Assembly: GCA_902762785.1 (NCBI GenBank)
Contig: CACWPL010000006.1
Span: 30,105 to 94,104 of the forward strand
DNA: 64,000 bases
From: an uncultured Ruminococcus sp.
Lineage (GTDB): Bacteria > Bacillota > Clostridia > Oscillospirales > Ruminococcaceae
Reading direction: 5' to 3'
Shown: positions 34,320 to 44,200 of the stretch, in pieces
How positions within the stretch are numbered: position 1 is the stretch's first letter
Layout: each line of letters begins with the position of its first letter
Notes under the pieces: model-generated
What the model was told of the DNA's origin: nothing
The model's database searches: none
What the model saw: the letters and a program-made list of their open reading frames with translations, nothing else
Position numbers and translations under genes: made by a program

Positions 34320-35162
34320 TCATGCACTGACCTGAACGAGGGAGCGCGTGGCATCCGTGATGCGGCGGGCGACCTCGGGGTCGTTCATCGTGTAGAGATG
34401 GACGCCGTCGACACCATGGGCGGCAAGATCGACGATCTGGTCGATCGCGTAAGCGATGCCGGCATCGCGGAGAGACTTGGGGTCATCCTCGAACCGCGCG
34501 AGCACGGCCGCGAACTTGCGGGGCAGGGAAGCGCCGCAGAGCCCGACCATCCGCCGGATCTGCTTGGCATTGACCACCGGCATGATCCCCGCCTCGATCG
34601 GGACGGAGATCCCGGCGATGTCACAGCGCTCGAGAAATCGATAGAAGAGCGTGTTATCGAAGAAGAGCTGCGAGATCAGGTGCTCGGCACCGGCATCGAC
34701 CTTCTCACGCAGATGGCGGATGTCCGCAGCGGGCGACGCGGCCTCGGGGTGTGTCTCCGGGTAGCAGGCGGCGAGGATGTGGAATCCCCAGTGCTCGCGC
34801 AGGAATGCGATCAGGTCTGCGGCGTAGCGGAAGTCGCCCTCCTGGGGACGGTCGTCCGTGCGGTCGCCGCGCAGGGCGAGGACGTCGCGGATGCCGCGGG
34901 ACGCGAGGGCGTCGGCCGTCCGAATGATCTCCTCCCGCGTATACCCGATGCAGGGCAGATGGGCGACCGGCCGCACGCCGAACTCGTTCTTGAGGCGTTC
35001 GGCGAGCGCACAGGTGATCGCACCGCCGTTTAGTCCGCCGCCGGCACCGTAGGTCACGCTGATAAAGTCCGGCTGCAGGGACGCGAGCGCGGAAAAGCAC
35101 CCGGTCACCCGCTCGACCGGGGACGTGGGCTTGGGCGGGAACACCTCGAACGTATAGAGCAT
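34320..35162 (-). CDS. metF: methylenetetrahydrofolate reductase
   Basis: A 280-residue FAD-containing TIM-barrel enzyme that reduces 5,10-methylene-THF to 5-methyl-THF for methionine synthesis. Family markers: YTFEVFPPK with the conserved Glu, FISVTYGAGGG, HLPCIGYTREE, DVLALRGD, GAEHLISQLFFD and PIEAGIMPV. The length fits MetF. AGGAGG lies before the ATG. No S-box or other methionine riboswitch is seen in the short leader. Single gene. Confidence 0.95.
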   Translation of the reverse strand: MLYTFEVFPPKPTSPVERVTGCFSALASLQPDFISVTYGAGGGLNGGAITCALAERLKNEFGVRPVAHLPCIGYTREEIIRTADALASRGIRDVLALRGDRTDDRPQEGDFRYAADLIAFLREHWGFHILAACYPETHPEAASPAADIRHLREKVDAGAEHLISQLFFDNTLFYRFLERCDIAGISVPIEAGIMPVVNAKQIRRMVGLCGASLPRKFAAVLARFEDDPKSLRDAGIAYAIDQIVDLAAHGVDGVHLYTMNDPEVARRITDATRSLVQVSA

Positions 35163-35192
35163 GGGGATAGCCTCCTGTTATCGTTTTTTTCT

Positions 35193-35221
35193 ATGATACC
35201 ATATCGAGGCCGCCTTGTCCA
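35193..35221 (-). promoter_or_regulatory. promoter of metF
   Basis: Minus strand TGGACA (35221-35216), a 17-bp spacer and TGG-TATCAT (-10 at 35198-35193). Confidence 0.65.
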
Positions 35222-35418
35222 ATACGGAAATATGATGGATAGCGATAGATACATTCTATAGCTAGCTGTCGGGGTAGAGAGGGAGGCTATCTCAGTGATC
35301 GCGCGTCATCCTGACTGACACTTTGCTCCTGATCGTGCATGTTGTCCTGAAAAACGCCGATCCCCGGCCGGTGGGCCGGATGGGGCACTCGGGAATGACA
35401 AGACCGCCGGACGCGGGG

Positions 35419-35745
35419 TCAGGCGGTCGGTTTTCGTCTTAGATATTCTTTCATAGCCCTTTTCCAAGCGCTTTTTGAGATCGTGGAGAAAGCTGCTTTA
35501 ATTGTGCCGCTGCATTTTCGGTCGATGTGATCCTTCACGAATACATAGCCGTACGCGTCTGTGGTCCCGTGTTTTTGAAAATCAGATTTGAGATCCTCGT
35601 ACTCCGCGGGGTCTGCGGAACACTCATCAGCCCATATAAACGGGTCAAGATCGCTCAGGTAGAGCCGCAGCTCTTCGTTAGGAGATTTTTGAAATGCATG
35701 ATCCAGTGAATAAAACATCATGACAAAAAAGTCATAGACACTCAT
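35419..35745 (-). CDS. small acidic protein, putative immunity protein
   Basis: A 108-residue protein I do not recognise (VYDFFVMMFYSLDHAFQK at the start, a middle rich in Asp/Glu, and a basic end). It lies 68 bases downstream of a toxin-like remnant on the same strand, the usual place for an immunity gene of a polymorphic toxin; the function is inferred only from this. AAGGAGG precedes the ATG. It is richer in A/T than nearby genes, which suggests transfer. A GACCGCC/GGCGGTC stem overlaps the stop. Confidence 0.65.
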   Translation of the reverse strand: MSVYDFFVMMFYSLDHAFQKSPNEELRLYLSDLDPFIWADECSADPAEYEDLKSDFQKHGTTDAYGYVFVKDHIDRKCSGTIKAAFSTISKSAWKRAMKEYLRRKPTA

Positions 35746-35813
35746 TTCGTTTTCCTCCTTTCTTTCCCTGTGTTGTAGGGGTTGTCATTCAAACCGGTTT
35801 CCTTATCCCAGAA

Positions 35814-36149
35814 CTACGGTCCCAGATTCACGCCGCCTTCATTGATCATTCCGTCTCGAGAACGGACCCAGTCCTGGCTTTTGTCCTCCCTGAGCTTGAT
35901 ATGCCAAGAATTCCCGTACTTATCTATCCCTCTGTAGTTCGTAGGGTCATTTGCGGTATCGACAAGGAGTTGCATGTTTTCGGGCGTCCGCGGGATATGC
36001 CCGTTTCTATCTCCGAAAATGTGCTCGAGCTGTGATTCTTGATCTGGTAGTTTTATTGTACCACTATTTGCTCCAAGAGTCAAGTTCCTACGCAGGAGCA
36101 GCTCCGCCCGCTCCTGGTCAGAAACAGTCTCTGTGATGCAGTTGTCTCG
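35814..36149 (-). pseudogene. remnant of a polymorphic toxin C-terminal domain
   Basis: The minus-strand frame is open from just after a TAG at 36150-36152 to the stop at 35814. There is no ATG with a ribosome site; the only initiator-like codon is TTG 36083. The C-terminal 75 residues (LEHIFGDRNGHIPRTPENM, NYRGIDKYGNSW, DWVRSRDGMINEGGVN) have the pattern of C-terminal toxin modules of secreted polymorphic toxins. The preceding residues also read as coding (VSDQERAELLLRRN). The long N-terminal delivery part is missing, so this is probably a displaced toxin tip. Confidence 0.6.
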
Positions 36150-36162
36150 CTACGCGTCAGAT

Positions 36163-36191
36163 TTGACAGATCGCACAGATCATGGTATGAT
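36163..36191 (+). promoter_or_regulatory. sigma-A promoter of the luxE-luxC-like pair
   Basis: TTGACA (36163-36168), a 17-bp spacer and TGG-TATGAT (-10 at 36186-36191). Confidence 0.82.
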
Positions 36192-36273
36192 AGAGATATG
36201 CACGTCCGTGAGGTGCCCTCTGTCCATCGTGACGGGGCGATCGCGGCTCACGAGACCTTCAGGAGGTGACACT

Positions 36274-37395
36274 ATGTCCGCACGTTCCCGACTCTTCGCG
36301 ACCCGCGACCCCTTCGACATCGCGGGGACGGATGCCCTGTTCACTGCCGCCGTGCGGGAGGATGCGGCGTTCCATTATGCGCACTGTCCGCCGTACCGCC
36401 GCATGCTCGACGCGCGCGGCATCGACCCTAGCGCCATCGCGTCCCCGGCCGACCTGCCGCCGCTCCCGACGGTTCTGTTCAAGCATCATCGGCTCTTTTC
36501 GATGGACGAGCGGCGTCTCCCCGTCAAGGCGACCTCATCCGGCACGCGCGGCGTCCTCTCGCACATCGGCCTCGACTGGGGCGCACTGTTCCACGGCGCG
36601 AAGATGGTCCTGCGTGTCACCAAATGGCGCGGCCTGCTCTCGCCCGTCCCGGTCAGCTACCTCGTCCTCGGCTACGAGCCGCACAAGGGCGTGGACATGG
36701 CCGTCATGAAAACGGCCTTCGGCGCGACCCTTCTCGCCCCTGCTATCCGCCGCCGCTATGCCCTCCGCTGGCGGGACGGCGGCTATCAGGCCGACCTCGG
36801 CTATGTCCTCGATGAACTGCAAAAGCTCGCATCGACGCGCTTTCCCGTGCGCTTCATGGGGTTCCCGTCCTACACCTATTTCCTCCTGCGCGAGATGGAG
36901 CAGCGCGGCATCCGCGTCACGCTGCCGAAGGGCTCGCGCATCATGCTCGGCGGCGGATGGAAGGCGTTCTACGCCGAGGCCGTCGACAAGCAGGTGCTCT
37001 ATGATATGATCCTCGACCGCCTCGGCGTCCTGGAGGAGGACGTCGTCGAGTTCTTCGGCGCGGTCGAGCATCCGATCCTTTGGTGTGACTGCAAGGCACA
37101 CCGCTTCCACGTCCCTGCCTATGCGCGCGCCGTCATCCGTGACGTGCGGACGCTCGCGCCCGTCCCCATGGGGACGCCCGGGCTCGTCAGCTTGATCACG
37201 CCCATGATCCGCGCGTGTCCGTTGACGTCCGTGATGACCGACGACCTCGGCATCCTGCACCCCGGCGAAGACTGTCCCTGCGGCCTGAAGACGCCCTATC
37301 TCGAGATCTTGGGACGTGTGGGTCTGGACGACATCCGCACCTGCGCCGCCGGAGCCGCCGCGCTCCTCGACACCGGGAAGGAGGGAGACACATGA
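36274..37395 (+). CDS. LuxE-like acyl-protein synthetase
   Basis: A 373-residue adenylate-forming protein of the LuxE/acyl-protein synthetase group. The phosphate-binding stretch KATSSGTRG corresponds to the SSGTxG loop, and GFPSYTYFLL, IMLGGGWKAFY and EFFGAVEHPILW are typical of the family. LuxE activates a fatty acid with ATP and passes the acyl group to the reductase LuxC. AGGAGGTGA precedes ATG 36274, and the upstream extension is rejected. The stop overlaps the next start by four bases (ATGA). Confidence 0.85.
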   Translation: MSARSRLFATRDPFDIAGTDALFTAAVREDAAFHYAHCPPYRRMLDARGIDPSAIASPADLPPLPTVLFKHHRLFSMDERRLPVKATSSGTRGVLSHIGLDWGALFHGAKMVLRVTKWRGLLSPVPVSYLVLGYEPHKGVDMAVMKTAFGATLLAPAIRRRYALRWRDGGYQADLGYVLDELQKLASTRFPVRFMGFPSYTYFLLREMEQRGIRVTLPKGSRIMLGGGWKAFYAEAVDKQVLYDMILDRLGVLEEDVVEFFGAVEHPILWCDCKAHRFHVPAYARAVIRDVRTLAPVPMGTPGLVSLITPMIRACPLTSVMTDDLGILHPGEDCPCGLKTPYLEILGRVGLDDIRTCAAGAAALLDTGKEGDT

Positions 37396-38660
37396 TCCTA
37401 CTCAACGGCGAGCTTCTCGACGACAGCGCCGCCGCCCTCGACCGTCTCCCGGACGTGATCGAGGCGACATTGTCCGCACCGCCTCTGGAGACGGAGACGG
37501 TCGTGGCCGCACTGGACGCGATGGCAGACAAGCTCGCGTCCGGCGCGTTCGATCAGCTCGTCACCGACCCGATGCTCCGTGCGCATGTCCGGGACGCTGT
37601 CGGGATGCTGCGGCGGGACGCGCTCGAGGCGCGGCTCACGGCGGAGCTGGGCGAGCGTTGGATGACGCCTTATGCGCCGTCCGTGCCGCCGGGGCATCGC
37701 CGCGTGCAGATCCGACCCGTCCCGCTGGGGACGGTCCTCCACATCGCCGCGGGCAATATGGACGCGATACCGGCATTCTCCGTCATCGAGGGCCTGCTCA
37801 CGGGGAACGTGAACTTGCTCAAGCTCCCCAAGGCTGACCGCGGCCTGACTGTCCGCTTCTTCCGGGAGCTGATCGCGATCGAGCCGCGGCTCGCGGGATA
37901 TGTCCATGTGTTCGACACGCCCTCGACCGACCTTGCGGCCATGCGGCGGCTCATCGCCCTCGCGGACGGGATCGCGGTCTGGGGCGGGGATGCGGCCGTG
38001 CAGGCCGTCCGGCAGGCGGCGCATCCGGGGTGCAAGCTCATCGAGTGGGGACATCGCCTCAGCTTCTGCTACTGCACCGACCTGACCGCGCAGGGGACAG
38101 CGTTCCAAGACCTCGCGCGGCACATCGTCACCACGCGCGGCCTGCTGTGCAGCTCGTGTCAGGTCATCTATCTGGATACGGACGACATGGCGGACGTGCG
38201 GCAGTTCTGCACGCGATTCCTGCCTGTCCTGGAGGCCGTGGCCGCCGCGCTCCCGCCCGAGGACGACGGCACCGCCGCCGCGCTCACCCTCCGCCAGTAC
38301 ACCGCCTCGATCGAGCAGGATATGTTCGGTACAGCGGACGATGTGTTCCGCGGACACGGCTGCGCCCTGACCGTCTGCGAGGACAGTGCCCTCACGCTCT
38401 CGCCCCTCTACGGGAACGTTCTCGTCAAGCGTCTCCCGCGCGGCAGGATGCTCCCCACGCTCCGGGAGGCGCGGGGGTATCTCCAAACGGCGGGCCTGAT
38501 CTGTGCAGACGCGGAACGTGCCGCACTGACCGATTCGCTCCTGCGCTGCGGCCTGACGCGTGTCGTCCCCCCGGCGCGGATGTCGGAGATGGCGCTGACC
38601 GCCCCGCACGACGGGGAGCTGCCCCTGCGGCGGTATGTGCGTTATACCGAGGTCGAGTAA
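37392..38660 (+). CDS. LuxC-like acyl-CoA reductase
   Basis: A 422-residue protein of the LuxC family, related to aldehyde dehydrogenases. VLHIAAGNMDAIPAFSVIEG resembles the nucleotide-binding start, GLLTGNVNLLKLPKAD the next strand, and the Cys in RGLLCSSCQVIYL is the expected acyl-thioester Cys. It reduces an activated acyl group to an aldehyde with NADPH. Its start lies inside the stop of the luxE-like gene. No luciferase or transferase (luxD) gene is present, so the aldehyde must have another use. Confidence 0.87.
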   Translation: MILLNGELLDDSAAALDRLPDVIEATLSAPPLETETVVAALDAMADKLASGAFDQLVTDPMLRAHVRDAVGMLRRDALEARLTAELGERWMTPYAPSVPPGHRRVQIRPVPLGTVLHIAAGNMDAIPAFSVIEGLLTGNVNLLKLPKADRGLTVRFFRELIAIEPRLAGYVHVFDTPSTDLAAMRRLIALADGIAVWGGDAAVQAVRQAAHPGCKLIEWGHRLSFCYCTDLTAQGTAFQDLARHIVTTRGLLCSSCQVIYLDTDDMADVRQFCTRFLPVLEAVAAALPPEDDGTAAALTLRQYTASIEQDMFGTADDVFRGHGCALTVCEDSALTLSPLYGNVLVKRLPRGRMLPTLREARGYLQTAGLICADAERAALTDSLLRCGLTRVVPPARMSEMALTAPHDGELPLRRYVRYTEVE

Positions 38661-38719
38661 CGTGACCACGGCCTCGCGCATACACTGTCACCAGTCTACA
38701 AAAAAGGAGCTGGTGCCTG

Positions 38720-39460
38720 ATGCCGACCGTATTTTTGAGCCCGTCCACACAGGAGTGGAACCCCTATCTCGGCGGCGGGAACGAGGAGCAGTACATGAAC
38801 CTCCTCGCCGACCGCATGGAGCCGTACCTGCGCGCGAGCGGGATCCGCTATGTCCGCAACGACCCTGACCGCAACGTCACCGGCGCGATCGCGGATTCCA
38901 ATGCGGACAGCTATGATGTCCACCTTGCGCTGCACTCGAACGCCGCCCCCGAGGATCTGGCCGGACGGCTTCGCGGGATCGACGTCTATTATTCGCCCTA
39001 CAGCACGGCCAGTGAGCGCCTCGCAGTCGTGACGGCGAACGACCTCTCGCGGATCTATCCGCTGCCCGATGCCGTCCGCGCGCGTCCGACCACGACCCTT
39101 GCGGAGGTCAACAGAACGCGCGCCGTGGCGATCCTCGCGGAGCTGGGTTATCATGACAACGAGCAGGATGTGGCTTGGATCCGCAATCACTTGACGCCCA
39201 TCGCCGCCGCGCTCGTCGAGTCGCTGTGCGACTATTTCGGGATCCCGTTCGTGACGCCGGTGGCGGTCGTGCGGGGCGTGGTCGTGACGGACGGCTCCGG
39301 CCTCAACCTGCGCAGCTTCCCGAGCACGAGCGCCGGGATCATCACCTCGATCCCGAATGGCGCAGATGTCACCGTCTTCGGCAGCGTCAACGGCTGGTAT
39401 GTCGTCAGCTATGATGGCATGACGGGCTATGTCTACGGCGACTATGTCGTGATCGGATAG
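38720..39460 (+). CDS. N-acetylmuramoyl-L-alanine amidase-like protein with SH3 domain
   Basis: A 246-residue protein. The N-terminal domain (about 1-170) resembles Amidase_3: VFLSPSTQEWNPY with the conserved Ser-Pro-Ser start, VHLALHSNA with the zinc His, and ILAELGYHDNEQD with a conserved Glu. A C-terminal bacterial SH3 domain (about 185-245; GLNLRSFPSTSAGII) binds the cell wall. No signal peptide is seen, as in phage-like or spore-cortex amidases. AAAAGGAG precedes the ATG. Confidence 0.85.
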   Translation: MPTVFLSPSTQEWNPYLGGGNEEQYMNLLADRMEPYLRASGIRYVRNDPDRNVTGAIADSNADSYDVHLALHSNAAPEDLAGRLRGIDVYYSPYSTASERLAVVTANDLSRIYPLPDAVRARPTTTLAEVNRTRAVAILAELGYHDNEQDVAWIRNHLTPIAAALVESLCDYFGIPFVTPVAVVRGVVVTDGSGLNLRSFPSTSAGIITSIPNGADVTVFGSVNGWYVVSYDGMTGYVYGDYVVIG

Positions 39461-39493
39461 CGCTTTCAAGTATACAAAAATGGAGTGGTAAAA

Positions 39494-39961
39494 ATGCAGA
39501 TCAGACGATTTCAAGACACCGATGCCCCCGCCCTCGCGGCGATGATCGCACACACCCTGCGCACGACCAACAGCAAGGACTACCCGCCCGACTACATCGA
39601 GGCGGATGTGCGCGCGATGTCCGCGAAACGGCTTTGCGAGCGGGCGGGGTGGATCCATCTGTATGTCGTGTGCGACGGGGGACAGATCGTCGGGAGCGGC
39701 GGGATCGGGCCGTTTTGGGGCAGGGAGGACGAGAGCGCTCTCTTCACGATCTTCGTCCATCCCGACTGGCAGGGACGCGGCATCGGCCGCCAGATCATGC
39801 AGACCCTCGCGCAGGACGAATATTTCCTCCGCGCGCGGCGCATCGAGATCCCGGCCTCGGTCACGGCCGTCGGTTTTTATCGAAAGATGGGCTATACCTA
39901 CAAGGACGGCGTCACCGGCCCCGATGACGAGGGGCTCGTCCGTCTTGAGATGCATCGCTGA
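39494..39961 (+). CDS. GNAT family N-acetyltransferase
   Basis: A 155-residue GNAT protein. The acetyl-CoA pyrophosphate loop reads VHPDWQGRGIGRQIM and the last strand is AVGFYRKMGYTY. Substrate unknown. ATG 39494 is preferred over GTG 39485 because GGAG then sits nine bases before it. It follows the amidase gene by 33 bases and probably shares its transcript. Confidence 0.9.
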   Translation: MQIRRFQDTDAPALAAMIAHTLRTTNSKDYPPDYIEADVRAMSAKRLCERAGWIHLYVVCDGGQIVGSGGIGPFWGREDESALFTIFVHPDWQGRGIGRQIMQTLAQDEYFLRARRIEIPASVTAVGFYRKMGYTYKDGVTGPDDEGLVRLEMHR

Positions 39962-39963
39962 AA

Positions 39964-39997
39964 AACGGCCTTCCTCCGCAGATGGAGGAAGGCCGTT
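39964..39997. terminator. bidirectional terminator
   Basis: AACGGCCTTCCTCC pairs perfectly with GGAGGAAGGCCGTT around GCAGAT between converging genes. Confidence 0.88.
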
Positions 39998-40002
39998 CCT
40001 GT

Positions 40003-41163
40003 TCACAGCGCTCCGTAGACGATGTTGCGCATGAGCTTGGCAGTCATGCTGGTTCCGGCGTAGGCGCGCTGGATCCAGAAGAGGATCGCGAGCTCCTCGC
40101 TGGGGTCGGCGCAGAAATAGCACCCGGTCATGCCGTCCCAGCCGAACTCGCCCGGTGTCGCGAGCGTCCCGGCGGCGGCGGGGTCGGTCAGGACGCGCAC
40201 GAGCGATCCGTAGGCGTAGCCATGGAGCGAATCCCAATCCTGGTCGCGCGAAAAGCCCTCCCCGAAGACCTGCGGCGTGCGGATGGCGTCGATCGCGCGG
40301 CGCGAGAGGATGCGCGTCCCCTTGTATACGCCGCCGCCTGCGAGCATCGCCGCGAATTTGCCATAGTCCTCGATCGTGGACACGAGTCCCGCCCCGCCCG
40401 AGAGGAACGCGGGCTGCGAGCGCTGGTCGTTCAGACCGAGATAGCACTGGTCATCGCGGACGAGCGTGCCGCCGCTTGGGATGTACGATGCCGCGAACCG
40501 CCTGATCTTCTCAGGCGGGACGAAGAAGCCCGTATCGTCCATGCCGAGCGGGTCGAAGATGTGCGTGCGCAGGTAACGATCGAGCGGCATCCCCGAGACG
40601 ACCTCGATCAGGCCGCCGAGGATGTCGGCAGACGTGCCGTAATCCCAGTGAGAGCCGGGCTCGAATCGCAGCGGGATCTCAGCCATCCTGCGGCAATACT
40701 CGCGCGTGCCGATGGGCGCATCGGTCGACCAGGACGCCGTCATGTCGCCATAAAAGGACGCCGTCTCTCGCTGGGAACGGTCCTGATCGCCCGGGTAGGG
40801 GAAGCCGGAGGTCATGTTCAGCAGATGGCGGACGAGGAGCGTCTCGTGCGCAGGATGGGTCCCGCCGTCTGCGTCGATGACGCGAAGAGCGTTGTATTCA
40901 GGCATGTACCACCCGACGGGCGTGTCCGTGTGGAGCAGGCCCGCCTCCACGAGCTGCATCACCGCCACGGCCGTGACAGGCTTGGTCAGGGAATAGACGC
41001 GGAAGATCGTGCCCGGCGCCATATCCGTCCCCGCCTCGCGGTCGGCAAGACCGATCGAGCGCCGATAGATGGGCTCGCCCTTGTGCCAGACCGCGGCGTT
41101 CGCGCCGACATAGTCGCCCTTGGCGAGATCGCGCTCCAGGAGCGCGTCCAGTTTCTGTTTCAT
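40003..41163 (-). CDS. class C beta-lactamase-like serine hydrolase
   Basis: A 386-residue protein of the penicillin-binding/beta-lactamase-related superfamily. The nucleophile motif is SLTK (Ser58-Lys61), the Tyr motif is DYGTS, and the third motif may be HGYAYGS. No signal peptide is seen, so it is likely a cytosolic esterase or peptidase, not a resistance enzyme. AGGAGG precedes the ATG. Downstream is a bidirectional terminator. Confidence 0.88.
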   Translation of the reverse strand: MKQKLDALLERDLAKGDYVGANAAVWHKGEPIYRRSIGLADREAGTDMAPGTIFRVYSLTKPVTAVAVMQLVEAGLLHTDTPVGWYMPEYNALRVIDADGGTHPAHETLLVRHLLNMTSGFPYPGDQDRSQRETASFYGDMTASWSTDAPIGTREYCRRMAEIPLRFEPGSHWDYGTSADILGGLIEVVSGMPLDRYLRTHIFDPLGMDDTGFFVPPEKIRRFAASYIPSGGTLVRDDQCYLGLNDQRSQPAFLSGGAGLVSTIEDYGKFAAMLAGGGVYKGTRILSRRAIDAIRTPQVFGEGFSRDQDWDSLHGYAYGSLVRVLTDPAAAGTLATPGEFGWDGMTGCYFCADPSEELAILFWIQRAYAGTSMTAKLMRNIVYGAL

Positions 41164-41230
41164 GAGGGGTCCTCCTTGTGATGTACTGTCGCACCGATGC
41201 CCTCCCGTGGGGGAGGGTCATCGTGGTGTT

Positions 41231-44200
41231 TCATTGATACGATACGGCGTCTAGGTCGACCGGGACAGCGTGTCCGAGACGGAACGACCAGAGATAGGCC
41301 TCGGTGATCGGGGCATCCAGCACCAGTGCGCCGGCCTTGCTGTAGAGCCCGACCTGGAGCGCATACTCGTCCAGGAGCTGGGCATCGTCACGGAGCGGGG
41401 CGCCGTTCATGTAGGTGTCGGTCTTGTAGTCGACGAGGATCCAGTGTCCATCCTCGCGGAAGATGAGGTCCATCGTGCCGATGAGGATGCCGTCCGTCCC
41501 GCGGTACTGCGCGGCCAGACGCGACCCCGCCGGGAGGTCGAGCTCCCCGATGCTGACGAAAAGGCTGTACTCCCGCTCGATCCGCTCGGCACGCAGCAGG
41601 CGCTGTCCGAGGGGACTGTCGAGGAAGGTGCGCAGCGCCTTGCGGTCGAGTGCATCGGCCTCGGCCTTGGTGAGACGTCCCTCGTCCAGGAGCGCCTGGA
41701 TAGCGGCATCGGGATCAGCGGCAGCGGCCTTGAAGTCGATGAGCTCCATCACGCGATGGACGGCCGTGCCGCGTGCCTTGCCGGTGAGACGGCCGCTCCT
41801 GCTGGGATGCACGAACGCCGGCTCAGCCAGCCGCTCGGACGTGACACCGTCGGGATGGGCGAGCTGCGTGACGCTGTACTTGGAGATGAGATCCGTCTGC
41901 GGTGAGGTGTAGCGGAATTTGAGGTTCTCCCGCATCTGCGCGAGCACGTCCTCGTCTGCGGCAGCGGCCTGCTCGGCCGGTGCAGGCGTGGCCGCCTTCG
42001 GTGCAGCGAACGACGTCCAGACGCGATAGTCCGCGAGCGGGGTGCTGCTGCCTTGGCGCTGGTCCATCGCGGCCTCGAGATGGGCAGCCTCGTGTCCCTC
42101 CGCAAAGAGGAAATACAGCAGCAGATCCTGCATACACCCGGCATCCTGCGCGAGATACGGCGCCGCCTCGGGGCATGCATCGAGCAGGACGCCTTGGTTG
42201 CATGCCGCGGTCGCCGTCTTGACCGCCGCGGTCTGGAGCTCAGGCGAGAGGACGAGGAAGAGCTGCTGCTGCGCCCGCGTCAGTGCGACATAGAGGAGCC
42301 GCAGCTCCTCGCCGCGCTGCTTCTGTGCATCGGAGGCGGCAAGGATGGACGCTGTCGCGGAGCGTCCCTTGGTGTAGCGCTCGCGGTCATAGAGCATCAG
42401 GCCGATCAGTCCCTCCTCGTCCGCGATGACGTTCGAGTCGTTCTGGAGATTGAAGGCCTGCTCCATGTGCGCCACGAACACGAAGGGATATTGCAGTCCC
42501 TTGGAGCGATGGATCGTCTTGACGGCGACACAGTTCGCATCCGATGCGGCACGTCCCACCTCGATGTCGCGGTCTGCCTCGGAGAGACGGTCGAGGTAGC
42601 GGAGCCACCCGGCAAGACCGCTCTGCGACGTCAGGTCGGCGTTCTCACGATAGCGGCGCGCCTGCACGGCGAACTCCTTAAGATAGGCACGGCGCTCGGC
42701 GGCATCCTCCTTGTAGAGGCTCTGGAGGGAGAGCAGGTCCATCCGATCGTAGACGGCCTCGATGCACTCCTCGAGCGGCAGACGGTCTGCCTCACGGCGC
42801 AGCGCGGTGAGGGTCGCAAGGACGTCCGCGGCACGCTTCTGGAGACCGGCATCGGACGGCGCCGCGTCCTCCGCACAGGCATAGAGCTGGTCATAGAGAC
42901 GCTGCCGGCGGCTGCCGAAGAGCCGGAGCTTGGCGAGGTCTCCCGCTGTGAAGCCTACTGCCGGGGATACGAGCACGGCCGCGAGGGCGGTATCGTCCAT
43001 GGGGTCATTGAGGACACGGAGGATGTCGCGGATGAGGCTGACCTCCTGCCGCTCGAGCAGACCGGTGTCGGTGTCGCTGCGCACGGGGATGCCGCGCTCT
43101 GCGAGGGCCGTCTCGAAGGGACCGCCCTTTTTGGATACGGAGCGCAGGAGGATGCAGAAGTCCTCCGGACGGCACGGCCGCACGCCCTTCTCCGTGTAGA
43201 CAGGCGCCTTGTCGCGCAGCATGGCTGCGATGGTGTCGGCGATGCACGATGCCTGGAGATCCTCGAGGTCGGCGGGAAGGTCGTCGCTGGGCTTGGGGAA
43301 GAGGAGCTGCGTGTGCGGGTCGGGGGCGTCATAGCAGTGGATACCGGGATTGAGCTGCTGGCGGTGGTCGTAGGTCAGACCGCCGCAGCGCTCGGTCATC
43401 ACGCGGCGGAACAGCGCATTGACGAACTCCAGGACGCCGGGTGCGCTGCGGAAATTCTGGTTGAGCCGGATCACGGCCATCTCGTCTCCCTTGCGCTCGT
43501 CGAAGGGGACGCTCTCTGCCACGGCGCGGCGGAAGTTCTCCGGGTCGGCATTGCGGAAGCTGTAGATGGACTGCTTCATGTCCCCGACGACGAAGGCGTT
43601 CGTGCCATAGTGTGCGTGGCCGTCCGCGTCGATGGTGCCGCCGCGGGAGAGGAGCTTGAAGAGCCAGTCCTGCATGTGATTGGAGTCCTGGTACTCATCG
43701 ACCATGATGAGCGAATACGTCTGCGACAGGCTCTCCGCGAGCGCTGTGCGGCAGAGCCGGCCGTCCTTCTCCTCGGCCAGGAGCGAGAGCGCGAGCTCCT
43801 CGGCGTCCGCGAAGGTCAGGACGTTCATCCGGCGCTTCTCCTCACGGAACGCGTCCCGCAGGTCACGCGTCATCTGCACGAGCAGCGGCACGAGCTCGCG
43901 TCCGATCTCGATGTCGCCGCGCAGGAACTGCAGCGGTGCGAGATAGCTCCTGCACAGCTTCTGGTAAAGGGGCTTGTAGTTGTCACGGAGAGACTTGAAC
44001 GCCTGCTTGGCCTCCTCGTCCACGTCCTTTTTCGCCGTGGAGAACCGCGGGAACGGCACAGCGCCGGTCAGCGGATCGTCCATCAGCAGATCAGCGGACG
44101 CCGTCTCCAGCAGCGCGAGATGCTGCTTCAGGGACTCGCGGTCGTCCGTCCAAATGGGATAGAACGGGTCTTTCTTGCCGGTCGAACAGCGCTTCGCGAA

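Noticed and set aside
35163-35192. SAM riboswitch before metF
   Set aside because: The leader is about 25 bases, far too short.
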